Shown: in pieces, positions 1 through 7,222 of the stretch
Layout of the letters: the number at the start of each line of letters is the position of its first letter
Numbering within the stretch: position 1 is the stretch's first letter
Assembly: GCA_963746825.1 (NCBI GenBank)
Contig: CAVVCU010000003.1
Span: forward strand, 186,001 to 250,000
DNA: 64,000 bases
Origin: JACVRW01 sp963746825
GTDB taxonomy: Bacteria; Actinomycetota; Thermoleophilia; Solirubrobacterales; Thermoleophilaceae
Direction: 5' to 3'
Made by a program: the position numbers and the translations under genes
Notes under the pieces: model-generated
What the model saw: the letters and a program-made list of their open reading frames with translations, nothing else
What the model was told of the DNA's origin: nothing
The model's database searches: none

Positions 1-17
1 GACATGGGTGCTCCTTG
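1..17 (-). promoter_or_regulatory. Ribosome binding site and start codon of a gene cut by the left edge
   Basis: On the minus strand AAGGAGCACCC immediately precedes an ATG (bases 5-3). Only the first codon and two bases of the gene are inside the window, so its product cannot be named. It would be the next gene of the minus-strand series starting with the VOC protein. Confidence 0.5.
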
Positions 18-47
18 CGTGGGGTGCGGTGACCTACCGCGAGACGT

Positions 48-242
48 TCAGCGACCTCCGAGGACGCCCTCCATGTAGACCCCGGCGGCCTCGGAGGCCT
101 GCTCTGGGGTGTTGCCTTCCAGGCGGGCGTTCAGGTAGGCGGCGTACCAGTCCCACCAGTTGTGCTCCGGGCCGCTCTGCTCGTAGGGGTGGTGGTGCTC
201 GCCGGTCTCTCGCATCAGCTCTGCCAGGTTGGCGACGTCCAT
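48..242 (-). CDS. Small His/Trp-rich protein of unknown function (64 aa)
   Basis: I do not recognise a named family. The ATG at 242 is chosen because an AAGGAGGA-type Shine-Dalgarno (about 251-258) sits eight bases upstream; the longer open frame reaching 305 would overlap the preceding gene. The protein is acidic with a conspicuous GEHHHPYEQSGPEHNWWDWY stretch, then a helical tail ending in EGVLGGR. It lies 20 bases downstream of the VOC gene on the same strand, so the two are probably co-transcribed. Small proteins with an HNWWDWYAA core near VOC genes are something I recall from other actinobacteria, but their role is unknown to me. No signal peptide or membrane segment is visible. Confidence 0.7.
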   Translation of the reverse strand: MDVANLAELMRETGEHHHPYEQSGPEHNWWDWYAAYLNARLEGNTPEQASEAAGVYMEGVLGGR

Positions 243-262
243 CGGTGAGTCCTCCTTTTTCG

Positions 263-703
263 TCAGCGGCCGGGGAGTCGTGTCTTGATCTCCTGCAGCA
301 GCCACTCATTGCCGTCCGGGTCTCTGAACGAGGCGAACGAGCCGTAGCTGGCGCGGTCGGGGGCGGGGCCGGCCGCGCGCCCCTCGGTGCCGGCGTGGTG
401 GAACACGCCGCCCGTGTCGTGGAAGACCTCCCCGACGTCGATGCCGCGGCCGACGAGCTCGTCCCGGGCCGCGTCGATGTCGACCACGGTCAGTTGCAGG
501 TCCCGGATCGAGCCGGGTTCACCCGCCGTCACGTTCTGGCCGAAGATGATCGAGCACTGCGACCCCGGGGGGGTGTACTGCACCACGCGCAGCTCGTCGG
601 TCGCGAAGTCGGCATCCTCGCGCCAACCCAAGCCGCTATAGAAGTCCTTGGCCCGGTCGACGTCTGAAACGGGCACGACCACAACCTCGAGCTTCATCTC
701 CAC
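263..703 (-). CDS. VOC-superfamily (glyoxalase/bleomycin-resistance-like) protein
   Basis: A 146-residue single-module VOC protein. The N-terminus (LEVVVVPVSDVDRAKDFYSG) and the C-terminus (FRDPDGNEWLLQEI) are the two beta-alpha-beta-beta-beta halves typical of the fold, the latter with the usual metal-ligand Glu position. Substrate is unknown; family members bind small hydrophobic or electrophilic compounds through a divalent metal. The GTG at 703 is preferred to the ATG two codons later because AGGAGG (711-716) is eight bases from it. That Shine-Dalgarno overlaps the stop region of the upstream flavoprotein gene, suggesting coupling. Forms a pair with the small gene downstream. Confidence 0.85.
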   Translation of the reverse strand: MEMKLEVVVVPVSDVDRAKDFYSGLGWREDADFATDELRVVQYTPPGSQCSIIFGQNVTAGEPGSIRDLQLTVVDIDAARDELVGRGIDVGEVFHDTGGVFHHAGTEGRAAGPAPDRASYGSFASFRDPDGNEWLLQEIKTRLPGR

Positions 704-715
704 GATGTGAGCCTC

Positions 716-2099
716 CTAGCTAGGTATTGGCGCGGTCGACAGTTGCTGCTTCATGGTCTGGGCCTCGAGATCGCTCAGCGTGGACAGGAACGCCTCCGAG
801 AAGCTCGGGAACGGCTGGATCACGTCGAACAGCACGGAGAGCGGCACGCGCGCGCGGATCGCCACCGTCGCCTGCTGAAGCCACTCGCCCGCCTCGGGCC
901 CCAGCGCGTAGGCCCCGGTGAGCCGCTCGCCGTCCGACAGGAGCGTCATGAAGCCGGGGCGCTCCGCGTACGCACGCGTGTAGGTGGAGGTGCGCGGCAC
1001 CTCCGACAGCGGGACGGTTGCGGACAGAACTCCCTCGGGCTCGCCGACGGCCGCTGCCTGCGGATCGGTGAAGACCACCCTCGGGACGGCGTCGTAGTTC
1101 GCGGTCCGGTCGCGTCCGAGGATGTTGTCGGCGGCCACGCGGCCCTGGTACTTGCCCATGTAGGTGAGCGGCCAGACGCCGGTCGCGTCGCCGATCGCCC
1201 ACACGCCGTCCGTCACGCGCATCCGCTCGTCGACCGGGACCCCCTGACGCGTCGGCTCCACGCCGACCGTGTCGAGGCCGATGCCATCGGCACGCGCACG
1301 CCGGCCGGTCGCCACGAGCAGGCGCTCCCCGCGCAGGTCGTCGCGCCCGGCGAACTCGACCACGTACTCGTCGCCATCGCGGCGGACGCCGCTGGCGTGC
1401 TCGCCGAGGTGGAGCTCGATCCCGTCTGCGGCGAGCGCGGTGCCCAGCGTCGTCGCCGAGCGGCTTCGGCTCGCGCGGTAGCACGTGGTCCATGCCCTCG
1501 ACGAGCGCCACGGAGGCACCGAGGCGCCGCACCGCCTGCGCCATCTCAACTCCGACCGGGCCGCCGCCCAGCACGAGCAGCCGGCGCGGCACGTCGGTCA
1601 GCGCGGTCACCTCCCGGTTCGTCCAGACACCCTCGAGCTCGGCCAGGCCAGGGACCGGCGGGAACACCGGGTCCGAACCGGTCGCGATCACGACATGGCG
1701 CGCGCGATAGGTCTCGTCGTCCACCTCGACGCTCCCCGGGCCGGCCAGACGGCCGGTTCCGCGAAGCACCTTGATCCCCTTCTCCTCGAGGTAGGCGGCC
1801 TTGGCCCCGTCCTCGTAGCCCGCCACCATGAAGTCGCGCCACTCGAAGGCGCCCTCGGGTCGGACGCCTCCGCTCACCGCTTCGCGGGCGCCCGGAGCCT
1901 CGCGCGCCGCCTGGAGCGCCTCGCCCGGCCGCAGCAACGTCTTCGACGGGATGCAGGCCCAGTAGTCGCACTCGCCCCCGACCAGCTCGCGCTCGACGAT
2001 CGCCACGCGCATGCCGGCGTCCGCGAGACGCCCCGCACAGTGCTCCCCCGCCGGACCGGCGCCGATGACGATGACATCGAAGTCGAGGGTGCTGCCCAT
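716..2099 (-). pseudogene. Flavoprotein disulfide reductase (dihydrolipoamide dehydrogenase/mercuric reductase-like), one frameshift
   Basis: Two overlapping frames together give one about 460-residue pyridine-nucleotide disulfide oxidoreductase. The first frame starts at ATG 2099 with the FAD motif VIGAGPAGEHCAG, the redox-active pair in GGECDYWACIPSK and the NAD-binding LVLGGGPVGVEMA. At about 1455 the frame shifts by one base; the second frame continues with a GDATG motif (FAD contact) and the dimerisation domain, ending at TAG 716. No stop or gap other than the one-base shift is seen, so this is either a recent inactivation or a sequencing error. If intact, it would be a cytoplasmic NAD(P)H-dependent reductase; the exact substrate cannot be told. 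Confidence 0.8.
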
Positions 2100-2322
2100 C
2101 GTGGACCTCTCGTGCGGGTAGGGCCCGCCCAGACTATCCCGGCCCTCAGCGCAAGTCGAGCCAGAGCGCGGAGACGCACAAGACTTCCACGAACTCAGCT
2201 GCCCAACGCCGTGCTGCGTCTGACGCTTTCGGTGGTCCTAGCGGGCCGTGCGAACCGCGAGCACTAGGACGCTGGCGCGGCCATCCGATGCTGGTTGCAC
2301 GCGCGGGTCGCGCGGCCGCGAG

Positions 2323-2610
2323 TTAGCCCGGTCCCACCTCGGCCTTGATCTCGCAGCGGTCGATCGAGGCGCGCGTCCCCGGCGTGTCGCTCGGGTCCAT
2401 CGCGTCGAGTGCGCCCTCCGCCGCCGACATGTCGTCGGCCGTCTCGAAGAGCTGGATTACGACCGCGGTGCGCTCATCCGGGTCGTGGAGAATCTGGATG
2501 CCCTTGGCCGGGATGTCCACGGGCGGTCCCTCGCTCGCCTCAATCTCGTCCAAGCGTCGGGCCAGATGATCCGGATCCACCTCCGTGAACCTAACCACGC
2601 GTGCGTACAA
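2323..2610 (-). CDS. Antibiotic-biosynthesis-monooxygenase-like (dimeric alpha-beta barrel) small protein
   Basis: A 95-residue protein. The TTG at 2610 is taken as start because GAGAGGAGCACC lies directly upstream and the conserved-looking part begins with YARVVRF. The pattern of a beta strand (ARVVRFTEV), an amphipathic helix (PDHLARRLDEIEA) and a second half (TAVVIQLFETADDMSAAEGAL) is like ABM/ferredoxin-like dimeric barrels. These bind small ligands or haem; no catalytic residue can be assigned here. It stands alone between the flavoprotein and the lipoprotein, all on the minus strand. The family call is fold-level only. Confidence 0.65.
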   Translation of the reverse strand: MYARVVRFTEVDPDHLARRLDEIEASEGPPVDIPAKGIQILHDPDERTAVVIQLFETADDMSAAEGALDAMDPSDTPGTRASIDRCEIKAEVGPG

Positions 2611-2690
2611 GGTGCTCCTCTCGGTCGCCGGTGAGCAGAACCTACGCCCTGGACACCTGGCGTGTCCAATGTGCATCCCATGCGGGCGTG

Positions 2691-3206
2691 CTACCCGCGG
2701 GGCGTCTCGAAGTCGAGTTCTGCCTGGTACTCGTCCTTGCCAACGGCGGTCTGGGTTACCTGCCCCCGCGCGCCGACGTAGGCGCCGGTGCCGCCGACGA
2801 TCGCCCGCTCGAAGCCGCCCTCGGTCGGGACCGCCTCGCCGGGTTCGGCGACGTAGTTGCCGGAGGCGATGATGTTGCCTTCCTCGAGCGAGAACTGGAC
2901 CTGGCCGGAACGGATCTCGACCCGCTGGCCATCACGCTCGTCGATGTCGGTCACGACGACCATGCCGTCGAGGCGACCGACCGGCTCGTCGGAGCCCTCC
3001 TCGAAGAGCTCCAGGGTGAAGGCCCGGATGTCGCCGCGGACCTCGCCATCGTCGTTGGAGTCGACGACCTCGACCTCGGTCGTGGCTGGTGAGGTGAAGA
3101 TCAGTTCGTGCTGGTCGTAGTCCTCCGAGTCCCCGCAGCCGGCGAGCAGGACGAGGGGGACCAGGGTGAGAGCAAGCAGGAAGACGCTTGCGGTCGCGCG
3201 GCGCAC
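2691..3206 (-). CDS. Allene-oxide-cyclase/dirigent-like barrel lipoprotein
   Basis: About 171 residues. The N-terminus is a lipoprotein signal: short basic start, hydrophobic stretch LLALTLVPLVLL and lipobox LAGC, so the mature protein should be tethered outside the membrane at Cys. The remainder (RAFTLELFEEG, GRLDGMVVVTDIDE, VQFSLEEGNIIASGNY, FERAIVGGTGAYVGARGQV) has the eight-strand pattern of the AOC barrel, with the typical GGTGAYVGARG turn. Bacterial members have unknown substrates. Start is uncertain: GTG 3206 fits the signal peptide but has no clear Shine-Dalgarno; the open frame continues upstream to 3440 without signal-like sequence. Confidence 0.7.
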   Translation of the reverse strand: MRRATASVFLLALTLVPLVLLAGCGDSEDYDQHELIFTSPATTEVEVVDSNDDGEVRGDIRAFTLELFEEGSDEPVGRLDGMVVVTDIDERDGQRVEIRSGQVQFSLEEGNIIASGNYVAEPGEAVPTEGGFERAIVGGTGAYVGARGQVTQTAVGKDEYQAELDFETPRG

Positions 3207-3297
3207 GGCGCAGCATGCTATCGGCGCCGTCGCTTGTAACAGGGTTGTGGCGTCCGCGTGTTGAGCCGTTACGCGGCTCGCGTGATGGTGGTCGTCG

Positions 3298-4687
3298 ATG
3301 GCGGGTCGCGAGGATCGAGGCAAGGGGTCGGCGAGGGAGCGGGGCCAGGCGTCGTTGCTCTTGTTGGGGATGGTCGGGGCGCTGGTGGTCGGGATGCTGG
3401 TCTTGTTTGGTTTTGGGCAGGCGTTGGGGGCGCGTAGCAAGCATCAGCGCGCGGCGGATCTGGCGGCGGTGTCGGGGGCGCAGGTGATGAGCCGCCACTA
3501 TGGGCGGCTTGTTCGAGCCGGCGGTGTTCGAGAACGGGCTACCCAACCCGCGTCACCTGTCCAACGAGGAGTTCCTGGCGTTGGCCCGGGCCGCGGCGCT
3601 GCGCGGCGCGCGGCGCAACGGCGTGGCGGTGGGCCGGGTCCGGGTGGAATTCCCGGCCGGCGGCTTCGCCCCTACTCAGGTCGAGGTCACGACCAGCGGC
3701 GAGGCGCGGCTGCGCCTGGGTGAGCGCCGGGTCCGCGAAGAGATACCGGTGAAGGCCAGCGCCACTGCTGAGATCGCCCCCGACCTCAACGTCGCCTTCG
3801 GCCAGCCCACCCATGGCTCCGGGGGCGGCTACAGCGGCCCGTTGGCCTACCGGATGGGCAAACCGATGCGCCCCGACGTGGCCGCCGCCTTCGACCAGAT
3901 GGCCGCCGCCGCGCGCAAGGAGGCCGGCCTCTACCTGTCGGTCAGCTCGGGCTTTCGCTCCGACGCCGAACAGGCCGTCCTCTTCGCCGCCAACCCCAAC
4001 CCCAAATGGGTGGCCCCGCCCGGGACCAGCCTGCACCGCTACGCCACCGAGCTCGACCTCGGCCCCCCGGCCGCCTACCCGTGGCTCGCCGCGAACCACC
4101 GCCGCTTCGGCTTCATCTTCAGATACGCCTGGGAACCCTGGCATTTCGGGTTCGGGGCCAATCCGCGCGACCGCGCTCATCCGGCGCAGTACGACCGCGG
4201 CTCGTGGGAGCCGCCGGGTGGTGACCACGGGCGTGTCCACCACCGCCTGCCGTCCTTCGTTCCCCCGCGCTTCCATGACCCGATCGCCCGGGCGGCGCTG
4301 CGCTGGAACGTCCCGATGAACCTGCTCGCCGCGCAGCTCTACGCCGAGTCGGGCTTCAATCCGTTCGCTCGGAGCCCCGCCGGGGCCGAGGGGATCGCGC
4401 AGTTCATGCCCGGCACGGCGGAGAGCTACGGCCTGAGCAACCCCTACGACCCGGTGGCGGCCATCGACGCCCAGGCCCACCTCATGAGCGATCTGCTCAA
4501 GACCTTCGGGGGCAAGGTGGCGCTGGCGCTCGCCGGCTACAACGCCGGCGCGGGAGCGGTGCAGCAGTACGGCGGTGTCCCTCCGTACCCCGAGACGCGG
4601 GCCTACGTGACGAAGATCCTGGGCCTGCTCGGCGGCGCCGGCGATCTGGCGGTGGCCACCGGCTACCAGGTGAGGTTGATCGAATGA
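3298..4687 (+). pseudogene. TadE-like membrane anchor + VanY carboxypeptidase + lytic transglycosylase, one frameshift
   Basis: Two frames join at about 3512 with one surplus base (reading HYGRL then FEPAVFENG), giving one about 460-residue protein. Residues 10-55 hold an anchor with GQASLLLLGMVGALVVGML followed by SKHQRAADLAAVSGAQ, as in pilus-like TadE/TadG proteins. Then comes a VanY/D,D-carboxypeptidase domain with zinc and catalytic motifs SLHRYATELDLG and EPWHFGF, and last a soluble-lytic-transglycosylase domain (YAESGFNP with the catalytic Glu, GIAQFMPGT, LAGYNAGAGAV). The two enzymes would cut peptide cross-links and glycan strands of the wall outside the membrane. ATG 3298 is the first start; no clear Shine-Dalgarno. 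Sequencing error is a fair alternative to true inactivation. Confidence 0.8.
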
Positions 4688-4696
4688 ACGGACCTG

Positions 4697-4717
4697 CGCG
4701 GCGCCTGCGCGGCCGCG
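4697..4717. terminator. Possible weak hairpin between convergent genes
   Basis: CGCGGC (4697-4702) and GCCGCG (4712-4717) can pair around a nine-base loop, just after the wall hydrolase and before the end of the cupin gene. No T-tract follows. Position is right for a bidirectional terminator but the stem is short. Confidence 0.25.
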
Positions 4718-4728
4718 TAGCCCGTGAG

Positions 4729-5016
4729 TCAGGCCTTGAGCTCAATCTCCACGAACACCGCCGCCTTATCGCCGGCGCTCACCACGTCGTGCTCTGTCCC
4801 CGCCCGTCCGAGATAGGGCGCGCCGGCCTCCTGGTCCATCACGCGCTCCGAACCGTCGGCGTCGATCACCCTGAACGGCCCGCCGGTGACCGGCACCACG
4901 ACGTAGTCGTGCTCGTGCCGGTGGTGCCCCGTGGCGGCTCCGGCCGCGGCGAAGGTCCAGGTGAGCACGCGGACGCGGTGGTCGTCGGCGTTGACGACGT
5001 GGTGGGCCTGGCTCAC
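4729..5016 (-). CDS. Cupin-domain small protein
   Basis: A 95-residue single-cupin protein. The motif TGHHRHEHDYVVVPVTGG supplies the His/His/Glu metal ligands of cupin motif 1, and GTEHDVVSAGD the single His of motif 2. The start is GTG 5016, which overlaps the TGA of the upstream membrane-protein gene as GTGA, so the two are translationally coupled. Cupins of this size bind a metal and either sense or modify a small ligand; no substrate can be inferred. A much longer open frame reaching 5697 is only the antisense-like shadow of the membrane gene. Confidence 0.8.
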   Translation of the reverse strand: MSQAHHVVNADDHRVRVLTWTFAAAGAATGHHRHEHDYVVVPVTGGPFRVIDADGSERVMDQEAGAPYLGRAGTEHDVVSAGDKAAVFVEIELKA

Positions 5017-5915
5017 CGGATCGGCTTGGTGGTCAACGGCGACCCGCGAGCCTCGACGGGAATTCCACCGGTCCCCTCGATCGGCGCGAAGAGCCCTTCC
5101 CGCCACGCGGTCCACGCCGCGAAACCACCCGACGCGAGCATGCTTGCGAAGTAGAGGACCAGCAGCCAGGCGCCGAGCTCTCCAAAGGAGACATCCCCGC
5201 TGAAACGCAGCAGGCTGAGCAGCACCGCGCCGGCGAAGGCGATCTGAGCAAGGGCCCAGCCCGGCATGGCATCGCGGTCGTCGATCAGCGCCACCACGCC
5301 GCAGGTGGCGCCTGTGCCGACGAGCCACGTGCCGATCGCCTTGCTCGTGAGGTCGGTGAGCGGCCAGGGCCATACCGAGTCGGCCAGCGACGGCGAGGAG
5401 AGGAACAGGAGAGCGCCGAAGACGATCGCGATCAGCGCCTGAGCGGCGAAGACGAGCCTCAGCCATCCCTGCAGCCGCACGCCGCTGTGGCGGTCCACGC
5501 CGGGCTTCGCGAGCTGCATGACGGTGATGGCGCCCAGAGCCGGTCCGAAGAGAACGTAGACCTCGATCCACGCGAGCCCGAGCAGGCCATGAAACTGGTC
5601 CAGGTTCTGCAGCGTGGCAATGAGCAGCATGGTCACCACGATCGCCACGGTGGGGATAACGACTCGGCCGCGCGCCCAGTCGCGCTGGCGCGCGCACCAG
5701 AACACGACCACGGCGGCGCCCCAGAAGCCCGCGCCGACGAAAGCCGCGGTCATCGGCACGCCGATGGTCCAGGAGAAGAACTGATCCGTGTACTCGGAGA
5801 GAATGAGCAGCTGCGTCCCGACCAGGAAGGTCAAGGCCGTGAGGAGATAGAGCAGCGCGTGCATCCCGCGCGACACTTCGCGGGAGCGCACCTCGGCGTC
5901 GGCTGGCCCGGTCAC
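5013..5915 (-). CDS. Multi-pass membrane protein of unknown function
   Basis: A 300-residue integral membrane protein with about eight hydrophobic segments, for example LLYLLTALTFLVGTQLLIL, GAGFWGAAVVVFWCA, VVIPTVAIVVTMLLIA, FGPALGAITVMQLA, LVFAAQALIAIVFGALLFL and LLVLYFASMLASGGFAAW. I do not recognise a family and see no catalytic motif. The start is GTG 5915; a GGGTGG stretch lies just upstream. It is the first gene of a two-gene operon with the cupin protein (GTGA overlap) and is divergent from the MBL-like gene, sharing the 78-base intergenic region with an inverted repeat. Confidence 0.75.
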   Translation of the reverse strand: MTGPADAEVRSREVSRGMHALLYLLTALTFLVGTQLLILSEYTDQFFSWTIGVPMTAAFVGAGFWGAAVVVFWCARQRDWARGRVVIPTVAIVVTMLLIATLQNLDQFHGLLGLAWIEVYVLFGPALGAITVMQLAKPGVDRHSGVRLQGWLRLVFAAQALIAIVFGALLFLSSPSLADSVWPWPLTDLTSKAIGTWLVGTGATCGVVALIDDRDAMPGWALAQIAFAGAVLLSLLRFSGDVSFGELGAWLLVLYFASMLASGGFAAWTAWREGLFAPIEGTGGIPVEARGSPLTTKPIR

Positions 5916-5955
5916 GCCGCCACCCTACCCGCGGGTCCCCCCGGAACGCCCCCCG

Positions 5956-5987
5956 CTAACCTACTAATAACGTTCAGAGGTTAGTAT
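5956..5987. promoter_or_regulatory. Divergent promoter with inverted repeat CTAACCT-N15-AGGTTAG
   Basis: CTAACCT (5956-5962) and AGGTTAG (5978-5984) form a perfect seven-base inverted repeat; AACGTT lies inside it. TAGTAT (5982-5987) is a -10-like box only six bases before the ATG of the MBL gene, so a regulator bound here could block transcription directly. This AT-rich patch contrasts with the flanking high-GC DNA. Confidence 0.45.
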
Positions 5988-5993
5988 GCGGGA

Positions 5994-6671
5994 ATGAGCG
6001 AAGAGCCCGAACAGCTGACCAAGGGACTGTGGCGCTGGACCGAGCGCCACCCGGAGTGGCACCCGGGTGAGTTCGGCCGGGAGGTGGCCTGCTTTGCCGC
6101 CCGGGCCGGCGACGAGGCGCTGCTGATCGACCCGCTGCTGCCCGAGGACCCGGACCCGGTGCTGGCCCTGGTCGATGAGATCCTCACCGACCGCCTTACG
6201 ATCCTCGTGACGATTCCCTACCACGTGCGCAGCGCCGAGGAGATCTGGCGCCGCTACCGCACGCAGGCCGACACCAGCATCCGCGGCCACCCGGCGGCGG
6301 CGAAGCGGCTCGGCGATCGCGCCGGCTTTCGGGAGCTCGCCGCCGGCGACGAGCTCCCCGGGCGGGTCACGGCGTACCGCATCGGAAATCCGCGTCGCCA
6401 GGAGACCCCCCTGCTCCTGCCCAGCCACCGCGCGCTCGTGTTCGGCGACGCCGTGGCGGAGGTCGACGGCAGGCTGCGTGTGTGGTCGGACCGCAGGGTC
6501 GACGAGAAGGTCGAGCGCTTCTACCGCGAGCGTTTCAACCCGACGCTCAAGCCGCTGCTCGACCTCGACTTCGATCGCGTGCTCGTGACCCACGGCCGAC
6601 CGGTGATGAAGGACGGTCAGCGGGCGCTCAGGTCGGCCCTGCGCAGCAAGCCCTGGTACCACCGCGGCTGA
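5994..6671 (+). CDS. MBL-fold-like protein with degenerate metal site
   Basis: A 225-residue protein resembling metallo-beta-lactamase-fold hydrolases seen in actinobacteria: ALLIDPLLPED early, LVFGDAVAEVDGRL in the middle and VLVTHGRPVM near the end. The usual HxHxDH metal motif is replaced by IPYHVRSAEEI, so only one of its histidines is left. It may be non-metal, or bind metal differently. Cytoplasmic; no signal. ATG 5994 has no Shine-Dalgarno, but TAGTAT ends six bases upstream, the spacing expected of a leaderless mRNA. It is followed by a hairpin and appears monocistronic. Confidence 0.7.
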   Translation: MSEEPEQLTKGLWRWTERHPEWHPGEFGREVACFAARAGDEALLIDPLLPEDPDPVLALVDEILTDRLTILVTIPYHVRSAEEIWRRYRTQADTSIRGHPAAAKRLGDRAGFRELAAGDELPGRVTAYRIGNPRRQETPLLLPSHRALVFGDAVAEVDGRLRVWSDRRVDEKVERFYRERFNPTLKPLLDLDFDRVLVTHGRPVMKDGQRALRSALRSKPWYHRG

Positions 6672-6678
6672 AGCCCAA

Positions 6679-6699
6679 GCGCCCGGCTCTGCCGGGTGC
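6679..6699 (+). terminator. Hairpin after the MBL-like gene
   Basis: GCGCCCGGC (6679-6687) pairs with GCCGGGTGC (6691-6699) over nine base pairs including one G-U, with a three-base loop. It begins seven bases after the stop codon at 6671. There is no T-tract, which is common for terminators in high-GC actinobacteria. Confidence 0.5.
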
Positions 6700-6712
6700 G
6701 CAAGGTGGTCAT

Positions 6713-6718
6713 TAGATT
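6713..6718 (+). promoter_or_regulatory. -10-like TAGATT box, leaderless spacing
   Basis: TAGATT ends eight bases before the ATG at 6727 and no Shine-Dalgarno is present between them. This fits a TANNNT box driving a leaderless transcript of the MaoC gene. Confidence 0.45.
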
Positions 6719-6726
6719 TGCCGCCC

Positions 6727-7188
6727 ATGACCACCACCGTGAACGGAATCGAAGAACTGAAGGACATCGTCGGCCAGACCATCGGCCCCAGCGAATGGCG
6801 CGAGGTCACCCAGGAGCTGATCGATCAGTTCGCCGAGGTCTCGGGCGACGACCAGTGGATCCACGTCGACACCGAGCGGGCCAAGACCGAGAGCCCCTTC
6901 GGCACGACCATCGCCCACGGGAACCTGACCCTCTCGATGATCGACGGCTTTCGCTCCGGGCTGATGGAGTCGAGCGGCTTCAAGATGGGCGTCAACTACG
7001 GCTGGAACAAGGTGCGCTTCCCCGCTCCGGTGCCCGCCGGGAGCCGGATCCGCGCCAGCATCGAGACCCTCTCCGTCGACGAGCTGGAGGGCGGCTGGTA
7101 CCAGATCGCCCAGAAGTGGACCGTCGAGGTGGAGGGCAACGAGAAGCCGGTGTGCGTGGCCGAGTCGGTGGGCCGCCTGTTGGCGTAG
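6727..7188 (+). CDS. MaoC-family (R)-specific enoyl-CoA hydratase-like dehydratase
   Basis: A 153-residue hot-dog-fold protein. The hydratase-2 motif is visible as FAEVSGDDQWIHVD followed by SPFGTTIAHGNLTLSM; the Asp and His of this motif are the catalytic pair in the family. These enzymes hydrate 2-enoyl-CoA to (R)-3-hydroxyacyl-CoA in fatty-acid or polyhydroxyalkanoate metabolism; the true acyl substrate is not visible. ATG 6727 is chosen over an in-frame TTG at 6718 because the latter lies within the promoter-like TAGATT region. Next gene is uvrC 34 bases downstream; no functional link is apparent. Confidence 0.88.
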   Translation: MTTTVNGIEELKDIVGQTIGPSEWREVTQELIDQFAEVSGDDQWIHVDTERAKTESPFGTTIAHGNLTLSMIDGFRSGLMESSGFKMGVNYGWNKVRFPAPVPAGSRIRASIETLSVDELEGGWYQIAQKWTVEVEGNEKPVCVAESVGRLLA

Positions 7189-7222
7189 GCCGACCCCTGG
7201 CAGGCCTATCCTCGAAGGGAGG

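Noticed and set aside
1485..2267. Long plus-strand frames opposite the flavoprotein gene
   Set aside because: Arg/His-rich sequence without domains, opposite a recognisable disulfide reductase.
4729..5697. 322-codon extension of the cupin frame
   Set aside because: Upstream of GTG 5016 it is out-of-frame shadow of the membrane-protein gene with no hydrophobic pattern.
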